NCBI RefSeq assembly: GCF_964204865.1
Contig: NC_135261.1
Coordinates: forward strand, 11,470,001 to 11,534,000
Direction of reading: 5' to 3'
From: Styela clava
Lineage: Eukaryota; Chordata; Ascidiacea; Stolidobranchia; Styelidae
Length of the DNA: 64,000 nt
The position numbers and the translations under genes are program-made. Position 1 is the stretch's first letter. Every line of letters begins with the position of its first letter. The notes below the pieces were generated by a model. That model was not told the DNA's origin. It did no database searches and saw only the letters and a program-made list of their open reading frames with translations. This document shows positions 1 through 12,009 of this stretch, one piece after another.

Positions 1-1440
1 CGAAAATGATATTATGACAACACAATTACACTTTGATATATGAATCAAATCCATATTTGCTTGTGATAATAGATCGTTCGTAAAAATGGCGTTGAAAATG
101 TAGTTATTTCTTCTTAACTTAAACTTTTTTTCGTTGTTAATTGACCCTCGTGTCCATAAAATTGGACATTGCTCTCTTATATATATACGAATCATTGAAA
201 GGTCTACAATTATTAGAAAGACAACAGTAATTACACATGGTAAATAAAATAACTGATGAAAACCCTTTTTCTTTGAAGGAGATCACAGGTCATGGAAGTT
301 TGAGGACCGCTGTTAGGATAGGATAGGATTCACATATTTATCCCGGGGGAGACGAAAGCCGATAAGACGGCTTATCCATATGGCGAACCACGGCCTCTCG
401 TCCGGTTACCATTCCAAGTCCGGTATGTGATTAGTTATATTGTTTGTTTTTGAAAGCATGGACTTGGTGGTGGAGGAAGCTGTAACCGACCAGCCGTTAC
501 GTGAACCACCCAGCGACGGCGAGGAGTCCAGCAATCCGCTCGCACATAACCATCCCTGCATGGGATTCGAACCTGCGAACCTACGCAGAGTAATTAGAGG
601 TGCGGTGGCGAGCGTATTTCTAACGCTTCACCCGTTGAGCCACACCGCCGCGCCTGTTCTAGTTGCTGACGCGCCAACGTCGCATCATCTCTTCTCCTTG
701 CTTGGATGCAAGTTTCAATGACTTGCGTCAGGACATACGTGTGCATAATGACGAGAATTGTTTTATTCAAGAAAGTCTACAAATAGATTTCGACGATGAG
801 ATTTTATACTTGTAGATAGAGCAACTGCACCGCGTTTTTTATTAAACATTCTTCGCAAATTGTTGAAACTGACTTCGGTTTGAAGATGAATGAAGTGATG
901 TTCGAGTGCAATTATGCCTGAACACGAGTTCTAACAAATTTTGATGATGGCTGATTCTCGGTTTTCGATTATCCACTTCTTAAAGGGTGTAATCACAAAC
1001 ATTGTTTTGCTTACAATTTGTGAGCATCTATTATCTAAACAAAGACATGTTTTGTTTGATTGACGTTGTTAAACAATATTTGAAGCAATTCAAAAGTCGA
1101 CACACATTAGCATGTTGAACTTCTCCAGAAATAGAAATATTTATGCATGAGCAGAATCCGGAAAATATTGATGAAGTATGGAAATTTCGTTCGAATTACA
1201 AAAAAAATATCTCAAAGTCCATATTTTTGAAGGCGCCTAATATGAAACTATCCGCTAGATGTTAGGTAAGCAGTTGAAATATTCTTTTCGGATTCAGTAT
1301 TCTCGGAGAATGACAACGTCAATCAATCAATCAATCTATCGAAATATCAACGTTTTGCTTCCAAAGTTTGCATACGTGTATGCAAAATAAATTGTTTGTT
1401 CTAACATACGGTTATAAGTGCTTCATCGAAAACAAACGTT
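1..1440 (+). repeat. Q segment, unit 1 (diverged partner of P at 9,420-10,490)
   Basis: This noncoding block aligns with 9,440-10,490 over most of its length at clearly lower identity than the unit-to-unit identity, so it is an older duplication inside the unit. It differs from P in holding the SINE at 314-654. In P the two flanks are close together near 9,695-9,720, so P shows the SINE-free state. Equivalent Q blocks begin at 11,356 and 22,247. It contains short runs of the motif acgtcaatcaatc near 1,317. No coding sequence is seen. Confidence 0.8.
314..654 (-). mobile_element. tRNA-derived SINE, unit 1
   Basis: Read on the minus strand the element starts ggcgcggcggtg. It has an RNA polymerase III A box (tggctcaacgg, 632-642) and a perfect B box (ggttcgaatcc, 563-573), and ends in a short tandem tail of TCCTA units (313-330). 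Related copies with the same head, body and tail lie at 11,669, 22,560, 45,001 and 50,693. The box spacing and the internal promoter are those of tRNA-derived SINEs. An open frame of 93 codons on the plus strand (440-721) runs through the element and is not considered a gene. Confidence 0.85.
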
Positions 1441-2527
1441 TTAAATGTGATATCATTTATACGGATATGACAGCTCTTCATCAAAAATATAATAATCTTC
1501 AAAATTGGTATTTAACTCGACATTTTGTGTTTTTGCCTTGAATGCGATGGAAATTCACTTAAAATATTTAGTACTTTTCAACTTTACCATGTTGAAGTAG
1601 GATTCAAATGTTTTGAGAATTCCAAATTCCAAAATAAAATTTTCGACTCCGAGACCTGTGACGAAACGTTATGAAACTGGATATTTCAACTTTATTGGTG
1701 TTGTCTCGACATTAATTCAATCGTTATCTTTTCATTTGGGGGTTGTGGTTGGCGTTAGATATATATAATATATGTTTAAATGCCAGCAATTGAACAGAAC
1801 ATAAAATTCGTTTTTAAATTAATTGGACTATTCTACACTAATTTCTGCTTTATCATTTTGAAGGTGAAAAAATAGTTCCAACTCCAATACCACTGACAAC
1901 GAGTGAAATATTCTTCGTGTGCAAAATTCATGTTCGAATAACTCATATTACAGTGTTCAATCATTATGGCTATTTCAGATACATTGTTGATGCTCATATA
2001 ATCAGGGAAAATTTTTGATTGATTGACGCTGTCAAGCATGAGAACGTCAATCAATCTATGATTCAAAAGTCGTACATTTTGATTGTTAAAATAATTGTAT
2101 GCGTATGCCAATAAGTAAATAATAAAAATAAAGTGTCGTTGAAAAACTGCTATGTTTTTAGTAATGCTCTTCAATTGGATGTAATAGCTGTTGACTAACT
2201 ATCTTCAATCCTGAAGTTATATTTATATAAACAATGCGCACTGATGAAGTGAATAGCTATGCCGAGGTGGTATCCTATTAGTTGAAAAATAATGTACTTC
2301 ACAATATAAAGATTAATTAACAATTACCATTTTACTAAATGCACAATGATGGAAGATTTAAATGAAATAAACTGAACTTTCTGTTATAACTACGGCATAG
2401 CGATTCGAGGCAAACATTTGTTGCGCTTATGACAATTTCAATCATTGTGGTCGAGACAAGAGATCACTAATGTAACATTAAAACCCAAATGAGCTGGTAC
2501 TTGAATTTGGAGGGAGGGGAGAAATCC
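1441..2527 (+). other. Noncoding upstream region, unit 1
   Basis: No coding exon is supported here; a 113-codon minus-strand frame (1,833-2,174) has no recognisable features. A diverged repeat of the gattgacgttgtcaa ... caaaagtcg type seen at about 1,060 recurs near 2,015-2,070. The segment immediately upstream of 2,528 is the presumed promoter of the downstream secreted-protein gene. The same region recurs at 12,796-13,882 and 23,688-24,774. Confidence 0.6.
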
Positions 2528-2535
2528 TATATATA
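2528..2535 (+). promoter_or_regulatory. TATA box of secreted coiled-coil gene, copy 1
   Basis: TATATATA stands 58 bases before the ATG, following a purine-rich ggagggaggggag stretch. It is conserved in copies 2 (13,883-13,890) and 3 (24,775-24,782). A strong TATA box fits a tightly regulated, abundantly expressed secretory gene, which is inference. Confidence 0.7.
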
Positions 2536-2592
2536 CAAGCGCACAACAGGGCTTTGACACGTCGTTGTTCAACAACCTGAATAAAGACGATC

Positions 2593-5248
2593 ATGAAGAT
2601 TCTATTGTTACTTCTAGGCTGTTTGGCCGTAAGTATTTGATAAATAGTGCCCTTCATGTCTTTTTATCAATTTTGCCAAAATTATAATGTTTACAGGTTG
2701 CCAATGCCGCTTTATACCAACCAAGTCATTGCGGATATGTTACTTACAATGTCGGGCAATTTTACCGAATCAATTACGGATGTTACAGTTTCCGAAGCTA
2801 CTACTGTCCTGCTTGGTTCACAACGAAATATTACTCTAATGTTCTGAAGAGCTATCCAGGAGAGAAATGCACAGAGGATGGATTCGTAGGTAATTCAGAA
2901 TTGTATCTTGATATGTTTTCCTGAATAATTTGAGAAACACACATTTTGAGGGCATGAATTTTTGTATTATAGAGATGACGGTCGACGTTTTTGAAGCTGA
3001 AGTTAAAAAACAATTGAAAGAAGTGGCCGATAAAATATATCTTGATATGCAACAAAAATATGAAGATTGGGATGAAACTGCAACAAATCAAAATACCGAG
3101 GCAAAGAAAAAGCACGAAGACGCTATCGAGGAATATGCAAAGCAGTATTTGAGGTTTGTATTTCTTCTTACAATTTTTTCTTACGTATTCTTTTTTTACT
3201 CAAATTACTAACATCGTGAATTTTTAGAATTACGGGATTGCAGGAAGAGTCAGAAGAAATGAAGGAGACCAACAAGAAGGCTATTGAAAATTTTAATACA
3301 AAACTAGATTCATTGTTGGAAGAGGCAAAAAAAAATTATAACGATGACATGCAGAAAAGATACGCTTGTGTGCTGGAATATCACGAAAAACTTGTCGAGA
3401 GGTGGGTTACTGTAAGTTTAAATGTCCGTTAACAAGAGAACGAAAATTCGAACCTTCCTTATTTCAGGTCTGTTACATGCTTCACCACTCGTTTAGCTAA
3501 AATAGCAGAATACAAAGAAGCTCTAGAAAAGCGCGTGACAGAGTACGAGACAAAGTATAAATGTGTCATGGAAGCCATCGTGAAACAGAGATCTGAAGTG
3601 TTCCAAAAACTCATATACAGAGCCCATTGTAAGTTTTTTCTATTCTTTCGAATTTTGCACATACTTTTATTCATAATGGAACTTTACATCTAGGTTCTGA
3701 GGATTGGAACGAAGCAGAGGTTAATGCAGTTTTGGAGGCTTTCAAAACTAAAGAAACTCAATCATATCAAACACAGTTGGATGAATACACTACGAAGCTA
3801 ACTGCAGCTATCGCAGAACTTGTGAAAAGCTACGCATGCGCTTATCAGTGCGCTTACGGCGGAACTCTCTGTTTTGGCAGAAGTCAATTTTACACCAATT
3901 GGTAATTATAAATAAATGGAAGGTACATAGTATATATCAATATAATTCTACTCCTGGTTTTTTCTTTATAGTCGAAGTATCGGGAAATGGTGGACGTACA
4001 GAATTACCACCCAAAGAAGTTGCTTCCGTTTCTTGACCTACAAATTCCAATACAGGACAATCCAATACAAGCAACTGAAAAAATGTGAAACCGGTTAGTG
4101 CAATTCCTAAAAATTTTCCACAATTGTCTTTATGTTTCACTGAATTTAATATTTTTATTACACTTAAGATGAAGTTAATATCACCGAACAAAAATTCAAA
4201 GAAGACCTTGATACCAAAGCTAAGACAATAATTGAATCTATGAAGAAAACATATGCTGAATGGTTTGCACAAGCAGAAATAACTAATCAGAAGGCATTGG
4301 AGTCTTTCAAAAAGATTGTTGATGAGAGACACAAATGTTTAATAACGTATTATAAAGCAAATTGCTTAGTAAAGTAAGTGTCACAGTGAATAAGTATATC
4401 ATAAGATGACATTTGGCACAATTGCTCTTTATATTTCCAGAAACAATTGCATCACAGCAGATAACTTGACTTCCCTAGAAGAATATCAGAAATCATTAGA
4501 CGAACAAAAGAAAGAAGCGATTGCAGAGTATGAAAAAAAGCTTGAGGAGCGCCTTTCTCGCGCTTCCAAGGCATACACTGACATGATTGATTGCCACGAG
4601 CAAAGGATCAATGAGCGAATTGCCAAATATGTTGCACAATATGCATCATGCCTATCTACCAGAAAGACAAAGATCGAAAACTACGAAAAGTGCTTATCGG
4701 AACGGTTTGAAAGAAGACTGAAATGCATTACAGAAAGATTGGAAAAGGTTGGCAGTGTGAAATTTTGTTCAAAAAATATGTATATATATTTATATAATTC
4801 TTGCAAAAATGTTTAGATTTCCCAACTCAGAATGGAACAGTATTTGAAACTGCTTGAATTTTATATGGGCAAACCACTCGGCAACGAAGCTCAAGCATTG
4901 TACGACGCCTACCAAGCAAAAACGGAGACGGAACTCGCCGATATAGTGACCAAGATTAAAGGAGACTGGGAGAAACATCTAAGTGATCTGAAGGAGCATT
5001 ACGCTTGTGGATTCAAATGCACATACTGTGTGCAACTTCGAGAACTCAGGATCCATTATAATTATCGCTGCGTGTTACCCACGTCTTCATCTTATTGCTT
5101 TGCTTACAAGCAATTCTGGTAAGTCATAGATACGTAATTGAATTGAATCAAATTTTTTCCTGTTTAACATATTCCTATTTTTAGCACGTACAAATCCTAC
5201 CGCATTGTCAGGTATGGCGGATGCTTCAGATATGTCAGATGTGTATAA
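2593..5248 (+). CDS. Secreted Cys-module/coiled-coil protein, copy 1 (intact, 11 exons)
   Basis: I do not recognise the family. Exons: 2593-2628, 2697-2889, 2973-3153, 3228-3401, 3468-3628, 3694-3901, 3972-4093, 4169-4373, 4441-4747, 4817-5118, 5185-5248. All introns are GT-AG, phases agree, and the sum is 1,953 nt (650 residues). Residues 1-16 are a signal peptide ending A-N-A. Three Cys/Tyr/Arg-rich modules follow at about 24-72, 295-356 and 591-649; the last two both open with Y-A-C-x-[YF]-x-C-x-Y. Between them lie two Glu/Lys-rich helical stretches, about 77-250 and 359-590, with a recurring A-I-x-x-[YF]-x-x-K-L repeat and occasional Cys. There is no membrane segment after the signal. This suggests an extracellular, disulfide-linked fibrous protein, for example of a coat, tunic or secretion, which is inference. 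An AATAAA lies at 5361-5366. This is the only copy without a stop codon. Confidence 0.88.
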
Positions 5249-8110
5249 ACGCCGGCAACATCAACCGAACGACAAGTGACCATGAAAATATTATTCATTT
5301 TAGTTTTAGATTAGGCTGATGAATTTATGCCAATTGCATTTACCATCTGATGATATTGACAATAAATTCTAAGCAAATGCAAATAGAAGTGTTACAATGT
5401 GGTTAGAGGCATCTGTAGTGACCGGGATTTGAAAGTACGTGTGGATTGAACACTATTTCTATACCTTTACATGTAAAATTGTATCATGCAATAACATCAG
5501 TTACATACTTCGCAAAGCACAAAGCGCTTTATTTTTAGACATGCATGCTTCATACTCCTTGTAACCTCCTTTATTTGCGACCCGGTAACGCCAGGGTGCA
5601 AATAGTAGAAAAAGCTGTTGTGTGGAAAATGCATTTCCCAAATCCTTGTTCAAGCACAACCGATTTTTTCAAACTTATCATGAAAATTGTACTTCTAAAA
5701 ATTGATAACGCGAGATGAAACCTTGAGCGATGCACAAGAAAACATCAAAATGGGAAATACAGGTCAACTTGTTACGTTCAGGAATGACAAATGTTGGATG
5801 AGAAATGGAATTATATTGAAAATAATGTCTCTGAACAATCATATTATTGCAAATTCCGCAATTACGAAATATTAATACCATAACGGTAATATTTATGCTC
5901 CGGAAAAGAAAGTTTAAGAATCCTCACGTAAACTTCACAATCTGTTAATAATGACAATATTAAATACAAAAACACCAGTAAAATTCAAATCATGCAAATC
6001 TCAGTATTTTCCGGTAACCGGGGCTTAAATTTGAAATATTCGTTTAAATTCACATATTTGTCCAGAAAGTTTTGCAATAATTCAAGCATCTTCCAGATAA
6101 ATTCAATTTTTACAGACTTGACGACATTTTTTGTAGAGTTCAAAATTCTACAAATTTTCTTCGAAATATTCGAAAATTTGAGATGTCATCAAAATTATAC
6201 AATTGCGATATATTAGTCTTCTCTTCAACGATAAACTCAAATTTTGACAATTTTGAATGACAAATGTTGGATGAGAAATGGAATTATAATGAAAATAATG
6301 TCTCTGAACAATCATATTATTGCAAATTCCGCAATTACGAAATATTAATACCATAACGGTAATATTTATGCTCCGGAAAAGAAAGTTTAAGAATCCTCAC
6401 GTAAACTTCACAATCTGTTAATAATGACAATATTAAATACAAAAACACCAGTAAAATTCAAATCATGCAAATCTCAGTATTTTCCGGTAACCGGGGCTTA
6501 AATTTGAAATATTCGTTTAAATTCACATATTTGTCCAGAAAGTTTTGCAATAATTCAAGCATCTTCCAGATAAATTCAATTTTTACAGACTTGACGACAT
6601 TTTTTGTAGAGTTCAAAATTCTACAAATTTTCTTCGAAATATTCGAAAATTTGAGATGTCATCAAAATTATACAATTGCGATATATTAGTCTTCTCTTCA
6701 ACGATAAACTCAAATTTTTAGGTAAGGTTCGAAATAATTGATTATTTTATAAATGAATGCAAATTTCACAAAATTGCCAATATTCGACCAACAGAAAATT
6801 CGGAACATCGATGGATGTTACTACAATTTTCATAGTGCGATGTTTTGTCTTCTATAAACCGCGAATTCTAATTTTTACACTCGGGATTGGAAAAAATCGA
6901 TATAATGCGAATATCTTTTGAATATATTTAATTTTTACAAAGTTGACAACACTCAAATCTCAAAAATTGCTGGATATCACAAATATATTTTTTACCATAA
7001 TACCTTCTGACATTGGTCCTCTCTCTATTTAACGCAAAATTCAGGGTCTTGAACTTGGAACCGGAATTCTTTAAATGATGCAATTATCTGATAAACATGA
7101 GGGCCATACACAAATATATGGACACGAGAACCGAAACGAAACAATTCACCATCAATTCCCAGAAAACCATGCAATGTGCTTAACGAAGCTGTATTTTAAA
7201 ACAGCTAATGTACGATAACTTACCAGTATGTTTAAAATGTTCGTTCCAATTTGAAAATTTCGTCCGAAATCAGGCAATCCAATACACTGCGCTTTTTAGC
7301 CTAAATATGTGGACTCTTTGACTAGTTTGAAGACAGGCAATGATATGCCAATTCATAAATTTTGTCCTAAGTTAGGCAATGTCATGCAAATTTAAAATTT
7401 TTGTCCGGAATTTTGCAATTCCATTTTTTTGGTTAATGAAATTTATTCCACTACCAGATATTTGATATGCTCGACACTTACGCTATTAGAACTGAAATCT
7501 TCAATATGTTTTCTGTTTATAATACAGTAATAGTTTGTAACGAAACTTTCTTTATGAAAAAGCCTGCGACTTGTTCTTCGCGACTTACCGTACCTCGATG
7601 AGCAACACATCGCTTAAAAGGCGCGCTATTCCTAATTTTGATCAGGTCATCGTACACGGAAAAAAAATTCCATGAATCCCACAAAAACTTTGGAAAGGAA
7701 TAAAAGTTATAGCCTTCTAGCGAACAATACAATCTTTGACCACTGGAAATTTCAAAGCAATTGTTCCAGTATTTAGAAAGAAAAATAAAAGATCAGAAGA
7801 AAATAACAAGTACAACATAATAACAAAACAACATATTATCACCCTGATAAAACATTAGGTTCAATTTTTTCGAAATTTGGCAGGAATTTCGCTTGAATAG
7901 CGATGGTTCTGGAAACATCAATGCACTTTCTTCACCAAAAAATTGTACGACATCTTAACGTCAAAAAACGACAACATAAGGAAAATCCAGTTTCTAATCA
8001 ATGTACATGTATTGTTAATATAAAAAATAAAACCAATGAGCAACGGTGAATAATCGAATCACAGTTGAAAATAAGTGAATAGAGAATTCCTGTTCACCGA
8101 ATGGTGTAAT
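5249..8110. other. Noncoding spacer downstream of copy 1
   Basis: The poly(A) signal AATAAA at 5361-5366 belongs to the upstream gene. The rest is AT-rich without a supported gene. It contains degenerate short repeats of the type aaattttgtccgaaat ... gcaat (about 7,250-7,430), the 473-bp tandem duplication described separately, and at about 7,870-8,060 a block that recurs in diverged form at 11,045-11,235. Equivalents lie at 16,604-18,986 and 27,496-29,861. Confidence 0.6.
5782..6717 (+). repeat. 473-bp tandem duplication, unit 1 only
   Basis: The segment from 5782 (gaatgacaaatgttgg) to 6254 is repeated immediately from 6255 to about 6717, with only a few differences. Units 2 and 3 have one copy (from about 17,131 and 28,029). 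The duplication therefore arose in unit 1 after the array formed, or was lost from the others. It is noncoding. Confidence 0.93.
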
Positions 8111-8124
8111 TCACAGACTCCGTG

Positions 8125-9405
8125 TTCTTTTCAGTTTTTTATAAAAAATGGCATTCTTGCATATTGTACTTTCTTGTTGTACCATAATGGTTCATTATAG
8201 AGATGGATATTGGCATTAGATGTTAATTCCTTATATATGTACCAGGTACAAAGTGTATCCTTAATTGTTATAAAATGAAGATTTTTTATGAAACGAGAGT
8301 TATACCATAAATTTCCTTTCAGTAAACAATGTATTTCTATATCACGTAAATAATAAATTTCAATGGTTTTCCAAATAATCTCTTTTGACTCATCTATGAG
8401 GTGATACAACTATTTCAGTTTTTTAAAAATAAAGGTACTTTCAACGTCTACCATTTCAATTCCACCTTTCATTTTTGGGCCAATCAATGTTTTACGTTTG
8501 ATTCTTTCCCAATTTGAATTCCATAAAAAACGAAATATTAAAGAATTCAGTGATTTAACAAATTTTTTGGGAATAGTAACAGGTAAAATGTAAATTGATA
8601 TGTAAATAGCGATAGAATTCATGATTTGATTACACATACTTTTCCTAGAATTGTTAAATTTCTCCTACGCCAAATTTGAATAATGTTTTGTACTTGCTGC
8701 AACATAAACGGTAAGTTAAGTTCATATAGTTGTTTCAAATCAGCCATAATTGTAATTCTCAATACTTTAAACTCATAAGTCCAGTTGAGATTGTGATGAA
8801 TATTTTGTTCAATTATGCCACATTCAGTTCCAATATTCATTGCTTGTGATTTTCAGCATTTGTTTTGCATCCTGACATAGTTCAGCTGTTCGAAATAAGG
8901 TTTCAATGCTTTCAGATGACTCATCAGTGAAGACTATTGTATCATCTGCAGCTAGGGCTATTTTAATTTGAGATTGGATCGCCGTGATTAAGCCCGAATG
9001 CTTTTAGTGACTGGAACAGGAAACACCATTCGACACTATCAAATATCCAATCCAATAATTGTACCAGGTATTTTATTGTATGTTGTATGGTTTATTATAT
9101 CGCAAAGTAATCGTATGTTTTCTCCCATTTGTCTGTTTTGAATAAAACCTCTTTGATCTTTGTGAATTATATTGTTCATTACTGTTTAGATTTGTGTCGT
9201 GAGAACTTTACTTAAAATTTTGTAATCCGTATTCAATAGCGTAATGGGTCGATAGTTTTTTAAATTATCGGCGTCTTTTCCTTTCTTCAATATGAGGATT
9301 ATTATTCCATCACATTGAGTTTGGCTCATGTGACCAGTGATACACGCCTGGTTATAACATTTCACCAGAGAGTCTTTCAAATCTTCCCAAAAGACTTTAT
9401 GTTAA
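8125..9405 (-). mobile_element. 5'-truncated L1/Tx1-type LINE fragment, unit 1
   Basis: Minus-strand frames read as the second half of a LINE ORF2: NYRPITLLNTDYKILSKVL of the reverse transcriptase (about 9,250), then a damaged middle, then LTILGKVCVIKS (about 8,630) and WNSNWERIKRKTLIGPKMKGG (about 8,470-8,530), typical of the region after the RT in L1/Tx1-clade elements. Stops and frameshifts break it. Relative to unit 3 it lacks 89 bp that include the RT segment GDPISSYLF. It cannot encode an active protein. Confidence 0.85.
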
Positions 9406-10490
9406 TAACGACCAACTCGACTTAATAGCGCAGACATGCGGAGATAATATCATAACAACACAATTACACTTAGATATATAAAACAAGCCCATATTTGTCT
9501 GTGATGATAGATCGTCCGGAAAAAGAGCGTTCACAATGGAGTCATTTTTTCCTAACTCAGGCTTTTTTGTCGTTGTTTAATTGACCCCCGTGTCCATAAA
9601 ATTAGACATTGTCTTCCCTAATATATATACGAATCCTGGCAGAGCCCACAAACACTAAGACAGACACCTGGAAATTATACATTGTGAATAAAATAGTGTT
9701 TGCGTCCCAACGCCGCATCATCTCTTCTCCTTGTTTCGATGCAAGTTTCAATGACTTGCGCCATAAAATACATGCGTATAATGAAAAGAATTGTTCTATT
9801 CACAAAAGCCTAGTAATACTTTTTGACGTTAAGATATTATACTTGTTGAAGGAGCAACTGGAACGCGTATTTAATTGAAACATTCTACTCAAATTGTTGA
9901 AATTAACTTTGGTTTGAAGATGAATGGGGTGATTTCCGAGTGCAATTATGCCTGAACACGAGTTTTAACAAATTTTGATGATGGCTGATCTTCGGTTTTC
10001 AATTATCCACTTCTTACAGGATGTAATCACAAACATTGTTTTGCTTACAATTTTTGAGCATCTATTATCTAAACAATGACATGTTTGGTTTGATTGACGT
10101 TGTCAAACGATATTTGACGCGAGTCAAAAGTCGAGTTGCACATTGGCATATAAAACTTTTCCAGAAATAGAAATATTTATGCATGAGAAGAATCCGGGAA
10201 ATATTGATGATATATAGAAATTTGTTTCGAATTACAAAAATATATCTCAAAATCCTTATTTTTAAAGGCGCCCAATATGAAACTGTCCGCTAGTTGCAGG
10301 GGATGTAGTTGAATTATTTTTTGGAGATTCAGTATTCTCGGAGAATGACAACGTCAATCAATCAATCAATCTATCGAAACATCAACATTTTGCTTCTAAA
10401 GTCTGCATACGTGTATGCAAAATAAACTGTTTGCTCTACAATAAAGATATAAGTGTTTCATCGAAAAACAAATGTTTTATTTGTGTTTAA
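9406..10490 (+). repeat. P segment, unit 1 (diverged partner of Q)
   Basis: It aligns with 1-1,440 (and 11,355-12,800) at lower identity than between units. It lacks the SINE found in Q, so the junction near 9,695-9,720 is an empty site. Together with the block at 7,870-8,060 it forms the LINE-containing member of the old duplication. No coding sequence is seen. Confidence 0.8.
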
Positions 10491-10521
10491 TATGCATGTG
10501 TGGTGTTCACACTCTTTGAGG

Positions 10522-10960
10522 CAGGGGTAGGCAACCTAAGGCCTGCGGGGCGAGAATCCTGCCCGCGACGTTTCACTGAAATATAGTAACAAAACACCCG
10601 TTTCGACGATTATATTCTATACGTAACAGAATTTATTGTGAGACACGTGTAGACTAAATTATATTATAATCTAACAAGTATAAAATTAATGAGCCTATAA
10701 TTTCATTATAATTAGACAAATGTCAACAAAACGCAGAAACGTTGATGCTAGGTGCAAAGGGTTCAATGGCGCCAAAAATCTTCAAATGAAATTTTTTGAT
10801 GCAATGTAATGAGGAAAGAAATCTATAGTCTATTCGAGAAATGTACCACTGCTTGATTTTTATTATAAAAAGTATCATCCGTTTGATTTCAAACTTTCTA
10901 GAATTATGTGCGCCCGCCATTATTGCCACCCTTGATTTTGGCCCGCGAGCGACAAAAGGT
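10522..10960. mobile_element. hAT-type MITE, right end deleted, unit 1
   Basis: It begins with the terminal sequence CAGGGGTAGGCAACCT and runs to gcccgcgagcgacaaaagg. The matching right terminus (ttgccgacccctg) present in unit 2 is missing and is replaced by a short local duplication of attttctaattcagat. It is non-autonomous, with no transposase. Confidence 0.75.
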
Positions 10961-11044
10961 GTAAGATTTTCTAATTCAGATTTTCTAATTCAGATCTATT
11001 CATAACAGACACGCATTCATAAAACCTTCGGTACAAGTCTATTA

Positions 11045-11355
11045 AAATTTGGCTAGAATTTCCCTTGCATTGCGATGGCTCTGGAAACACCAGTGCACGT
11101 CACAGAAACAAATGTACGGCATCTTAACTCCAAAAAATGACAACATAAGAAAAATCCAGTTTCTAATTAATGTTCATGTCTGGCTAATACAAAAAATAAA
11201 ACGAATGGACAACGGTAATAAAGCAAATCATAACTATAGCGATTAAAAAAAACGTTACAAACTTGGCGCAAGACTCATTGCTGCTAAAAGGTCGCAAGTA
11301 TGCAAGTATGCTATTATTTCGCTCACGACCAACTCGACCTAAAAGCGGGGACAAG
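11045..11355 (+). repeat. Spacer before unit 2: diverged copy of 7,870-8,060
   Basis: Positions 11,045-11,235 match 7,870-8,060 with many substitutions, from aatttggctagaatttc to aacggtaataaagcaaatca. The sequence then runs through ctcacgaccaactcgacc, the same junction word as at 9,400, into Q of unit 2. This is the LINE-free member of the old duplication. Unit 2's equivalent is at 21,936-22,246. Confidence 0.75.
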
Positions 11356-11668
11356 CGAAAATGATATTATGACAACACAATTACACTTTGATATATGAAT
11401 CAAATCCATATTTGCTTGTGATAATAGATCGTTCGTAAAAATGGCGTTGAAAATGTAGTTATTTCTTCTTAACTTAAACTTTTTTTCGTTGTTAATTGAC
11501 CCTCGTGTCCATAAAATTGGACATTGCTCTCTTATATATATACGAATCATTGAAAGGTCTACAATTATTAGAAAGACAACAGTAATTACACATGGTAAAT
11601 AAAATAACTGATGAAAACCCTTTTTCTTTGAAGGAGATCACAGGTCATGGAAGTTTGAGGACCGCTGT

Positions 11669-12009
11669 TAGGATAGGATAGGATTCACATATTTATCCCG
11701 GGGGAGAAGAAAGCCGATAAGACGGCTTATCCATATGGCGAACCACGGCCTCTCGTCCGGTTACCATTCCAAGTCCGGTATGTGATTAGTTATATTGTTT
11801 GTTTTTGAAAGCATGGACTTGGTGGTGGAGGAAGCTGTAACCGACCAGCCGTTACGTGAACCACCCAGCGACGGCGAGGAGTCCAGCAATCCGCTCGCAC
11901 ATAACCATCCCTGCATGGGATTCGAACCTGCGAACCTACGCAGAGTAATTAGAGGTGCGGTGGCGAGCGTATTTCTAACGCTTCACCCGTTGAGCCACAC
12001 CGCCGCGCC
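11669..12009 (-). mobile_element. tRNA-derived SINE, unit 2
   Basis: This is the copy of the 314-654 element at offset 11,355, with A and B boxes intact and the TCCTA-type tail at its left end. It was carried along by the tandem amplification and is not an independent insertion. Confidence 0.85.

Noticed and set aside
563-654. A functional tRNA gene
   Set aside because: A and B boxes are present, but the head does not fold into a normal cloverleaf of tRNA length and is followed by the SINE body and tail.
440-721. 93-codon open frame repeated at 11,795 and 22,686
   Set aside because: It lies inside the SINE, antisense to its polymerase III promoter, and has no coding features. It is conserved only because the whole unit is duplicated.
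1317-1335. CRISPR-like or microsatellite array from the atcaatcaatcaatc run
   Set aside because: Only three or four tetranucleotide repeats, no spacers, and this is a eukaryotic genome.
1833-2174. 113-codon minus-strand frame recurring in each unit
   Set aside because: AT-rich composition, no motif, no splice context; recurrence is due to unit duplication.
5579-5604. Cloning-vector contamination suggested by ggtaacgccaggg
   Set aside because: Only about 13 bases match the familiar vector word, the flanks do not, and the stretch recurs in all three units.
5992-6216. 74-codon frame found four times in the array
   Set aside because: It belongs to the noncoding 473-bp block and shows no sign of coding constraint.
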